Assembly: GCA_964411425.1 (NCBI GenBank)
Contig: CAYPKW010000107.1
Coordinates: 1-7,354, forward strand
Length of the DNA: 7,354 nucleotides
Source of the DNA: CAYPKW01 sp964411425
Lineage (GTDB): Bacteria > Pseudomonadota > Alphaproteobacteria > Dongiales > Dongiaceae
Direction: 5' to 3'
In this document: positions 1-5,426 of the stretch, one piece after another
How positions within the stretch are numbered: the stretch's first letter is position 1
How the letters are laid out: each line of letters starts with the position of its first letter
Notes under the pieces: model-generated
Seen by the model: only the letters and a program-made list of their open reading frames with translations
Databases searched by the model: none
What the model was told of the DNA's origin: nothing
Program-made: the position numbers and the translations under genes

Positions 1-2
1 CT

Positions 3-185
3 AAGGACTATGGTATGGGCCTGGTAGGAACGCCGCTCGTCCGCCAAATCGTGGAGTTGCATCACGGCACCATAACGGTGGACAGCACCGTCGGGAATGG
101 CACCGCAGCGCAGACTTGGCTGCCGCAACGGGTCGATATCGCGATAGACGCGCCGGGGGTGCACGAGTCGGCGATCGCTGCGTAG
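3..185 (+). CDS. C-terminal fragment of a sensor histidine kinase (ATPase domain end), cut by window edge
   Basis: The reading frame is open from the left edge to a TAG at 183-185 and gives 60 residues. The stretch PLVRQIVELHHGTITVDS, followed by VGNGT and a closing WLP, matches the G2-box end of the HATPase_c domain of histidine kinases (usual form GLGLxLVRxIVELHGGTIxVxSxxGxGTxFxxxLP). In an intact kinase this part binds ATP and phosphorylates a conserved His in the same dimer. The H, N and G1 boxes would lie left of the window. The glycine box is imperfect: it reads GMGLVGTPLVR, one residue longer than the usual GxGLGLxLVR, and HH replaces HG. The fragment may therefore belong to a decaying gene. 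About 18 unremarkable residues follow the last domain motif. No response regulator is visible next to it. The family call is fairly sure; whether the gene is intact cannot be judged. Confidence 0.6.
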   Translation, partial: KDYGMGLVGTPLVRQIVELHHGTITVDSTVGNGTAAQTWLPQRVDIAIDAPGVHESAIAA

Positions 186-492
186 AGTTCATTCAGCGCC
201 TTGGGGATCGACCCAGAGAGCCACCGGCGATGCGAATCATCGACGTCCACTTCTGGCACAGAGCAGCCGTTCGGAGCCGAGCTCGGGTTGGTCCGGAATC
301 AGGCTCAAAGCGGACTTTGCCGGGGTCCATGCGGATATCATGGATTCCGGCTCTTTCACATCTCATCAGGGTTCTGCCCTCTGGTGCCAAAAAATACAAA
401 CGATTGGCCGCGGGCGCCCTAATTTGAACCTGCTATAGCCGAAAGCTCTTGAGGTTTCGGACCCACCGTCTCTGATTTCGGTAAAGCGGGTA
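186..492. other. Gene-free stretch between two convergent remnants
   Basis: About 300 bases lie between the histidine kinase stop and the recombinase stop. Short open frames exist on both strands, but none shows a recognisable motif, a good ribosome binding site or a conserved start. The stretch contains an 8-base inverted repeat, CCGGAATC (293-300) and GATTCCGG (343-350), enclosing two small hairpins (see findings), and a 22-base hairpin at 439-460. It is most likely decayed sequence left by rearrangement around the recombinase. I see no tRNA, no rRNA and no CRISPR repeats here. Confidence 0.5.
439..460. terminator. Weak hairpin downstream of the recombinase remnant, possible terminator
   Basis: CCGAAA (439-444) can pair with TTTCGG (455-460) around a 10-base middle that may add two more pairs. 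The hairpin lies 33 bases past the recombinase stop on the - strand and about 250 bases past the kinase stop on the + strand. There is no T run after it on either strand, so it is not a canonical rho-independent terminator. A chance dyad is equally possible. Confidence 0.2.
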
Positions 493-1035
493 TCAGGCCC
501 CCGCAACCACCTTTATTTGCGCGAGCCCGTCGCGGATCGCGGCGGGCTTTTTGCTGCCCGCAGCCAGGGCGAGGATGCCAGCGACCTCGCCCCTGAGTTC
601 GATGCGTAGCTCGCCGTTCTCCGGGGTGAGAAGGATCTCGTCCACGAGCGAGCGGATCAGCTCCGCGGCCTCAGCCCGGCCCCCCCGGCATTCAGGGCCT
701 GTTGGAGATCCGCTACCTTGCGGCGGTAGAGTTCTGCCACGTTCGGATGCATGAGAGGCTCGGGGGTGCTGGACCCGGCGAGGAGGCTCGAGAATTCGTG
801 CTGGCGTGCTTCGAGCGCGAGGAGCTCGTCCTTGAGGCTGCGGGCGGAAATACCCTCCCCCCCCGATGGCGTCGACGATCTTGCGGATCCGGCGCTCCAC
901 GGCTGCCAGTTCGTCCCTGGTCTGCTCGAGCCGCGCTGCCTCCGCCGTGCGGAGCCGGTTCAGCTCGCGATAGAAATCCTCGGCGAACACCTTGAAGAGA
1001 TTCGGTTCGATAAGGCGGCTCTTGAGCCCCTCCTT
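493..1035 (-). pseudogene. 3' remnant of a large serine recombinase, frameshifted
   Basis: Only the C-terminal part of a resolvase/invertase-type large serine recombinase remains. It begins with LKSRLIEPNLF (about 1026 downward), continues as a charged coiled coil (EDFYRELNRLRTAEAARLEQ), and ends with the family's hallmark tail LIRSLVDEILLTPENGELRIELRG, seen here as pieces LIRSLVDEILL and TPENGELRIELRG, then GILALAAG and QIKVVAGA before the stop at 493-495. The middle part (SLKDELLALEAR, then PLMHPNVAELYRRKVADLQQAL) is in another frame between about 857 and 687. The two frame switches fall at an 8-C run (857-864) and a 7-C run (680-686). The N-terminal catalytic domain with its Ser nucleophile and the zinc-ribbon region are absent. 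Upstream of about 1035 the similarity stops, and an in-frame stop lies at 1072-1074. Full-length relatives exceed 500 residues; about 180 remain, so the enzyme is dead. It marks past mobile-element activity. Confidence 0.87.
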
Positions 1036-1154
1036 GTTCCATGGACGGCTCCTTGAGATGGGATGTCGCGGTCAACGACCTCAACCTGGCACGTCGATGC
1101 CGCAGCGGGGCCGTCCACCCCATCAGGTCAGCACGAGCCGACCGCATCGCTGGT

Positions 1155-1185
1155 TTGACAACCCGGCAACGCTTTGTCCTACTAT
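1155..1185 (+). promoter_or_regulatory. Candidate sigma-70-type promoter of the transporter operon
   Basis: A perfect TTGACA -35 box lies at 1155-1160. TACTAT at 1180-1185 is the best -10 match (4 of 6 to TATAAT), with a 19-base spacer, slightly long. A shifted -10 with a 17-base spacer (CCTACT, 1178-1183) is weaker. Transcription would start near 1190 and give a leader of roughly 55-60 bases before the first permease gene. GACAA (1157-1161) and TTGTC (1174-1178) form a small dyad across the spacer where a repressor could sit. The -35 box is strong; the -10 assignment is inference. Confidence 0.45.
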
Positions 1186-1206
1186 GGTGGAAGGCTTGCA
1201 GAGAGC

Positions 1207-1219
1207 CGGCACGGTGCCG
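1207..1219. promoter_or_regulatory. 13-base dyad in the operon leader, possible operator
   Basis: CGGCAC (1207-1212) and GTGCCG (1214-1219) form a perfect inverted repeat around a single G. It sits just downstream of the predicted transcription start and upstream of the ribosome binding site of the first permease. That is a usual place for an operator of a LacI- or GntR-type repressor, but no regulator gene is in the window. In GC-rich DNA a 6+6 dyad may also arise by chance. Confidence 0.25.
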
Positions 1220-1248
1220 CTACAAGCGGGCGATAGGGGGGACGGGCG

Positions 1249-2061
1249 ATGGGCAGGGACGTAAGGCGCTTAGCGCCGCACGTCGTTCTGGTCCTGTTTT
1301 GCGCCGGCATCCTGCTGCCGCTTCTCTGGGTTCTTAGGGTCGCTCTCACCGACAAGTTGACCGCCTACAAGATTCCGCCGGAATGGGGTTCGCCGAACCT
1401 CGGCAACTTTGTCGAGATTTTCGTCACCTACCCGTTCCTGTCCTATTTCACCAATAGCGCCGTCGTCGCCTTCGGTTGCACCGCCTTCGGTCTGCCATTG
1501 GCGGCGGGCATGGCCTATGCCTTCGCGCGTTACAACACAGGCGGGCTGGCGCTCCGGCTCCTGGTTCTGTCGAGCCAGATGCTGCCGCCCGTCATCCTGG
1601 TGCTGCCGCTGTTCGCGTTGTTCCTCAAGGTAGGTCTGATCAACAGTTGGACGGCGCTGATCCTCGCGCACCTCACCATCAGCATTCCGTTCCTTGCCTG
1701 GATCCTCGTCGCCTTCTTCCAGGGCGACGTGGAAATCCTCGAACAAGCGGCGCGGGTAGACGGCGCCTCTCGCCTGCGCACATTCCTCATCATCACGCTG
1801 CCCGTCACGGCGCCGGGCATCCTGGCGGCGGGCCTGCTGGCTTTCATCCTCAGCTGGAACGAGTTTCTGTTCGCGCTCATCTTGAGCGGCCCGCAAACCA
1901 ACACGCTGCCGGTGGGCCTGGCGTCGTTCCAGAGCCACCGGGGCGTCGAGATCGCGCTCATCTCGGCCGGCACGCTGGTGGCCATCCTGCCGGTGTTCAT
2001 CTTGCTGCCGTTCATGCGGCGGTATCTCATCAAGGGCCTGTCCCTTGGTGCCTTGAAGTGA
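1249..2061 (+). CDS. ABC sugar transporter permease, MalG type (CUT1 family)
   Basis: Inner-membrane permease of 270 residues, one half of the channel of a binding-protein-dependent importer. The EAA loop that docks on the ATPase is clear at about residues 165-185 (EQAARVDGA ... ITLP), followed by PG. About six hydrophobic segments can be seen, near residues 11-33, 68-93, 102-126, 133-157, 188-212 and 236-256. The tail LPFMRRYLIKGLSLGALK, with RRYLxKGLxxGAxK, is characteristic of MalG-type (second) permeases. ATG at 1249 is preceded by a purine-rich AGGGGGGAC ribosome binding site (1235-1243), and the length suits the family (270-300). It is the first gene of the operon and ends 40 bases before the binding-protein gene. 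This is odd, because MalG-type permeases usually follow the MalF-type one. The family is certain; the substrate is unknown. Confidence 0.93.
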   Translation: MGRDVRRLAPHVVLVLFCAGILLPLLWVLRVALTDKLTAYKIPPEWGSPNLGNFVEIFVTYPFLSYFTNSAVVAFGCTAFGLPLAAGMAYAFARYNTGGLALRLLVLSSQMLPPVILVLPLFALFLKVGLINSWTALILAHLTISIPFLAWILVAFFQGDVEILEQAARVDGASRLRTFLIITLPVTAPGILAAGLLAFILSWNEFLFALILSGPQTNTLPVGLASFQSHRGVEIALISAGTLVAILPVFILLPFMRRYLIKGLSLGALK

Positions 2062-2101
2062 AGACGACAGCAACCAGAGCAAGCGAAGGAGGGGAGTTGA
2101 T

Positions 2102-3382
2102 ATGAAACGACTTCTATTGGCGGGCCTTGCCCTGCTGGCAACCGGCGGAATGGCCCGCGCGGATACCGTCCACATCCTGATGGAGACGGTGCCGGACACG
2201 CGCTACATCCAGGAACTGCTGCCCGAATTCAAGGCGGCCACCGGCATCGACGTGGAGATCGAGGCGATCTCCTACATCGACATGCACTCGAAGCTGGTGC
2301 CGCAGCTCATCGCACCGCAGGGCAGTTACGACGCCATCGTCGTCGACTTCTACTGGGTCGGCGAGTTCACCAAGGCGGGCTGGCTGATGCCGCTCGACGA
2401 TCTCGTCAAGCGCGACGGCATCGACATCGGCGTCTACGTGCCGAAGCTCATGGACCTGGTGGGCCATGTCGACGGCGTCACCTACATGCTACCGTTCTAC
2501 AATTACTCGATGGGGATCATCTATCGGCAGGACTTGCTCGACGATCCGGCCAACAAGACCGCGTTCAAGGACAAATACGGCATCGAGCTCAGGGTGCCGG
2601 AGACCTGGGACGAGTACGAGAAGCAGGTCGAGTTCTTTACCAGAGACACCGACGGCGACGGCCAGCGCGACTTCTTCGGCACCGTGATCCAGGGCCAGCG
2701 CGGCGACTGCATCTCCATGCAGTGGTCGAACTACCTTTACGCCCAGGGCGGGCGTTATCACGACGAGAACTGGAAGCCGACGCTGAACACGCCGGAGGCG
2801 GTGAAGGCGCTCGACACCTACCGCAACCACGTCGTGAACTACAGCCCGTTGGGCTCCGAGGGCTTCTGCTTCGATGAGGCCTTCAACGTGATGGCGCAGG
2901 GCAAGGCGTACAGCTTCGTCACCTTCAACATCCTCTATGCCAGCTTCGAGGACCCGAGTGCCTCGCAGGTGGTGGGCAAGGTCGGCATCGCGCCCAATCC
3001 CGGCGGCGGCCTCAACGGCGGCTGGGGCTGGGCCATCCCGAATTCGAGTCCCAACAAGGACGCCGCCTGGACATTCATCAAGTGGGTGGAGTCGTACGAC
3101 ATCGCCAAGAAGCGGGCGCTCCTGGGGGGCGCGCCGACCCAGACCAAAATCTTCACCGACCCGGAGGTGGTGGCGGCGCGGCCCTACTATCCAACCCTGC
3201 AGAAGCTCCTGGAGACCGCGCAGGAGTTTCCCGTCTTCACCTATACGACCGAGTTCGTCGAGGCCCTCGGACGCGAGTTGAACCTGGCGGCGAGCGGCCA
3301 GAAGCCCTCGGCCGAGGCACTCGCCGTTGCCGACGAGGAGCTGGCGAAACTGGCCAAGAAGGACGGCAAACTGAAGGAATAG
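2102..3382 (+). CDS. Periplasmic solute-binding protein, family 1 (sugar ABC transporter)
   Basis: Binding protein of 426 residues that captures the solute in the periplasm and delivers it to the two permeases. The N-terminus is a classical Sec signal peptide: MKR, a hydrophobic core LLLAGLALLATGG, then ARA with likely cleavage after Ala20. There is no lipobox Cys. The mature start (TVHILMETV ... LLPEFKAATGIDVEIE) is typical of family 1 binding proteins, as are YDAIVVD and the GGWGWAIPNSS block near 306-316. A DTDGDGQRD loop at 182-190 has the D-x-D-x-DG-x-x-D spacing of an EF-hand/dockerin-like calcium site. Cys203 and Cys256 are the only cysteines and could form a disulfide. The start at 2102 has a strong ribosome binding site, GAAGGAGGGGAG, at 2085-2096. 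The stop is 18 bases before the next permease. The ligand cannot be read from the sequence; a sugar or polyol is the family expectation. Confidence 0.93.
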   Translation: MKRLLLAGLALLATGGMARADTVHILMETVPDTRYIQELLPEFKAATGIDVEIEAISYIDMHSKLVPQLIAPQGSYDAIVVDFYWVGEFTKAGWLMPLDDLVKRDGIDIGVYVPKLMDLVGHVDGVTYMLPFYNYSMGIIYRQDLLDDPANKTAFKDKYGIELRVPETWDEYEKQVEFFTRDTDGDGQRDFFGTVIQGQRGDCISMQWSNYLYAQGGRYHDENWKPTLNTPEAVKALDTYRNHVVNYSPLGSEGFCFDEAFNVMAQGKAYSFVTFNILYASFEDPSASQVVGKVGIAPNPGGGLNGGWGWAIPNSSPNKDAAWTFIKWVESYDIAKKRALLGGAPTQTKIFTDPEVVAARPYYPTLQKLLETAQEFPVFTYTTEFVEALGRELNLAASGQKPSAEALAVADEELAKLAKKDGKLKE

Positions 3383-3400
3383 CTCAACCCGGACGGCGGC

Positions 3401-4294
3401 ATGGCCACGGCCGCACCCGCCGGCACGTTAGCGCGACAGGACCGGCGCTTTGGGCTCTTGCTCACGGCGCCGGGCCTGATCGCTCTCGTGCTGGTAGTGA
3501 TGTTCCCTGTCGTATTCACAGCGTTCACCAGTCTGTACGACTACACGCTGGTGCACCCCAAATACGACACATTCGTCGGATTCGACAAATACCGCGACGT
3601 CCTCGGCGACGAGTACATGCACACCTCGCTCTGGGTGACGGGCAAGTTCGTCATCGCTGTTGTCCTGATCGAATTCATGATTGGTTTCTCGGTGGCGCTG
3701 GCGCTCAACTCGATCCAGCGATTCAAGAACGCCTACTATCTGATCGTGCTGGCGCCGCTGATGATCAATCCGGTCGTGGTGGGTCTCATTTGGCGGATGC
3801 TGCTCCACTCCGAGCTCGGCATCCTGAACTACCTGGTGCGGAGCGTCGGATTGCCGCCGGTGAATTGGCTGGGGGATCCCGACATCGCCTTCTGGACCGT
3901 GGTTATGGTGGACATTTGGCACCAAGTCTCCTTCATGGCCATCCTCCTGTTGGCGGGACTTGCCGCGCTGCCGCCGGAGCCCTACGAGGCGGCGCGCATG
4001 GAAGGCGCCTCGGTGCTCGACTGCTTCGTCCACATCACCCTGCCGCTGATGCGCCCGGTGATCGCGGTGGCGCTTCTCCTGCGGCTCATCTTCGCGGTGA
4101 AGACATTCGACATCGTCTTCATCATGACCAGGGGCGGCCCCGGCACCGCCACCGATCTCATCAGCTACTTCATTTACCGATCCGCGTTCTTCGGGCTCGA
4201 CGTCAGCAAGGCAGCCGCCCTTTCGGTGGTGCTTCTGGCGGGCGTGCTGGTGCTGACGGTTTGGTTGCATCGCAATATGCGGTCGATGCGCTAA
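3401..4294 (+). CDS. ABC sugar transporter permease, MalF/UgpA type (CUT1 family)
   Basis: Second inner-membrane permease, 297 residues, expected to pair with the MalG-type protein encoded at 1249. The cytoplasmic N-terminus (ARQDRRFG) leads into a first membrane segment with the typical APGLIALVLVVMFPVVFTAFTSLYD pattern, seen as APGLIAL and FPVVFTAFTSLYDY. Further segments lie near 81-103, 112-135, 163-188, 217-239 and 271-290. The EAA loop is at about 195-215 (YEAARMEGAS ... HITLP). TRGGPGTATDL at 243-253 is a hallmark of MalF/UgpA-type permeases. ATG at 3401 follows the binding-protein stop by 18 bases with only a weak ribosome binding site (GGACGGCGG), so translation may partly be coupled. 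The stop TAA (4292-4294) lies 9 bases before the ATPase ATG and also forms part of the AAGGAA ribosome binding site for it. The family is certain; the substrate is unknown. Confidence 0.94.
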   Translation: MATAAPAGTLARQDRRFGLLLTAPGLIALVLVVMFPVVFTAFTSLYDYTLVHPKYDTFVGFDKYRDVLGDEYMHTSLWVTGKFVIAVVLIEFMIGFSVALALNSIQRFKNAYYLIVLAPLMINPVVVGLIWRMLLHSELGILNYLVRSVGLPPVNWLGDPDIAFWTVVMVDIWHQVSFMAILLLAGLAALPPEPYEAARMEGASVLDCFVHITLPLMRPVIAVALLLRLIFAVKTFDIVFIMTRGGPGTATDLISYFIYRSAFFGLDVSKAAALSVVLLAGVLVLTVWLHRNMRSMR

Positions 4295-4303
4295 GGAATC
4301 TCC

Positions 4304-5422
4304 ATGGCCGAAATCGTCCTCGACAAGGTAAGCAAGATCTTCGCTGGCGGCGTCACCGCCGTCGATTCCGTCGATCTCAAGATCGAGAACGGCGAGTTCA
4401 TGGTGTTGCTCGGGCCATCGGGCTGCGGCAAGTCCACTACCCTGCGAATGATCGCGGGCCTCGAGCAGATTTCCGGCGGCGATCTCTACATCGACGGCAA
4501 GCGGATGAACGAGGTCGATCCCGCCGAGCGCAACCTTGCCATCGTATTCCAGAACTACGCCCTCTATCCGCACATGACGGTGGCGCAGAATCTCGCCTTC
4601 GGGCTCAAGCTGCGCGGCGTGCCGCGGGCCGAGATCGAGGAGCGCGTCCGGCGAACGGCGGCGATGCTGGGGATCGCGGACCTGCTCGCGCGCCGGCCGC
4701 GGCAACTCAGCGGCGGCCAACAACAGCGGGTGGCGCTGGGCCGGGCGCTGGTTCGCGACCCGCTCGCCTTCCTCCTCGACGAGCCCCTCTCCAATCTCGA
4801 CGCCAAGCTGCGCGCCGGCATGCGGACCGAGCTCGTCAAGCTGCATAAGAAGCTCGGCACCACGATCATCCATGTGACCCACGACCAAGTCGAGGCCATG
4901 ACCATGGGCGAGCGCATTTGCATCATGCGGGAGGGCCGCATTGTCCAGGTTGGGCCGCCGCTCGAGGTCTACCGGAACCCGGTCGATACCTTTGTCGCCG
5001 GCTTCCTAGCCAGCCCGCCGATGAACCTGATGGACGGGCGCCTTGTCGCGTCGGAAGGAGGGTTGGCGGTCGAGGCCAGCGGCCTCAGGCTGGCGGTGCC
5101 GGCGGACTATGCAAAGGCCTGCGCGGCCTATCGCGACCGCGCCATCGTGTTCGGCGTCCGGCCCGAGGATATCCATGAGAGCGCCGGGGCGGGCGAGAGC
5201 GCTCCCGTCGACCTTTCGGTGGTGACCGTTGAGGCGCTCGGACCGGAGATCGTGCTGATCGCCGCGCTGCCGGACGGCAAGGAAATCGCGGCGCGCATGG
5301 GGCGGGACTTCACGGCGGCGTTGGGCTCCACGCGGCGGGTGCATTTCGACCTTGCCCGCATGCACCTCTTCGACGCCGAGACCAGGCAGGCGATCCCGCG
5401 GTCGCCTGCCGAAGGAGTGTAA
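4304..5422 (+). CDS. ABC transporter ATPase, MalK/UgpC/MsmK type
   Basis: Cytoplasmic ATPase of 372 residues that powers the importer. All nucleotide-binding motifs are present: Walker A GPSGCGKST (37-45), Q-loop Gln83 (VFQNYALYPHM), signature LSGGQQQR (135-142), Walker B FLLDE with catalytic Glu160, D-loop SNLDA (163-167) and switch His193 (VTHDQVEAMT). The C-terminal third carries the regulatory MOI/TOBE part of CUT1 ATPases, with FVAGFLASPPMN (about 230-241) and GVRPEDI (284-290). Some ATPases of this group serve several transporters, but its place between the permease and the ThDP enzyme suggests a dedicated one. ATG at 4304 fits the family N-terminus (MAEIVLDKVSKIF) and has AAGGAA upstream. 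The gene ends in GAAGGAGTGTAA, so its last codons hold the ribosome binding site of the next gene. Confidence 0.96.
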   Translation: MAEIVLDKVSKIFAGGVTAVDSVDLKIENGEFMVLLGPSGCGKSTTLRMIAGLEQISGGDLYIDGKRMNEVDPAERNLAIVFQNYALYPHMTVAQNLAFGLKLRGVPRAEIEERVRRTAAMLGIADLLARRPRQLSGGQQQRVALGRALVRDPLAFLLDEPLSNLDAKLRAGMRTELVKLHKKLGTTIIHVTHDQVEAMTMGERICIMREGRIVQVGPPLEVYRNPVDTFVAGFLASPPMNLMDGRLVASEGGLAVEASGLRLAVPADYAKACAAYRDRAIVFGVRPEDIHESAGAGESAPVDLSVVTVEALGPEIVLIAALPDGKEIAARMGRDFTAALGSTRRVHFDLARMHLFDAETRQAIPRSPAEGV

Positions 5423-5426
5423 GGCC

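Noticed and set aside
415..440. T-loop-like GGTTCAAAT on the - strand, suggesting a tRNA
   Set aside because: The flanking bases do not pair as a T arm, and no acceptor, D or anticodon arm can be drawn around it.
1270..2199. 309-residue open frame on the - strand
   Set aside because: Antisense to the MalG-type permease. The product is rich in Arg, Gln, Glu and Asp without domain features.
3082..4848. 588-residue open frame on the + strand overlapping the binding protein, permease and ATPase genes
   Set aside because: It is a different frame across three well-supported genes. Its product is rich in Arg, Gly, Ala and His with no domain, which is typical of shadow frames in GC-rich DNA.
3428..4888. 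486-residue open frame on the - strand
   Set aside because: Antisense shadow of the permease and ATPase genes. It has a low-complexity His/Asp/Glu/Arg composition and no recognisable motif.
5352..5426. Upstream ATG extending the ThDP enzyme by 25 residues
   Set aside because: The extension overlaps the ATPase gene, is Pro/Arg-rich, and lacks the good ribosome binding site seen before 5427.
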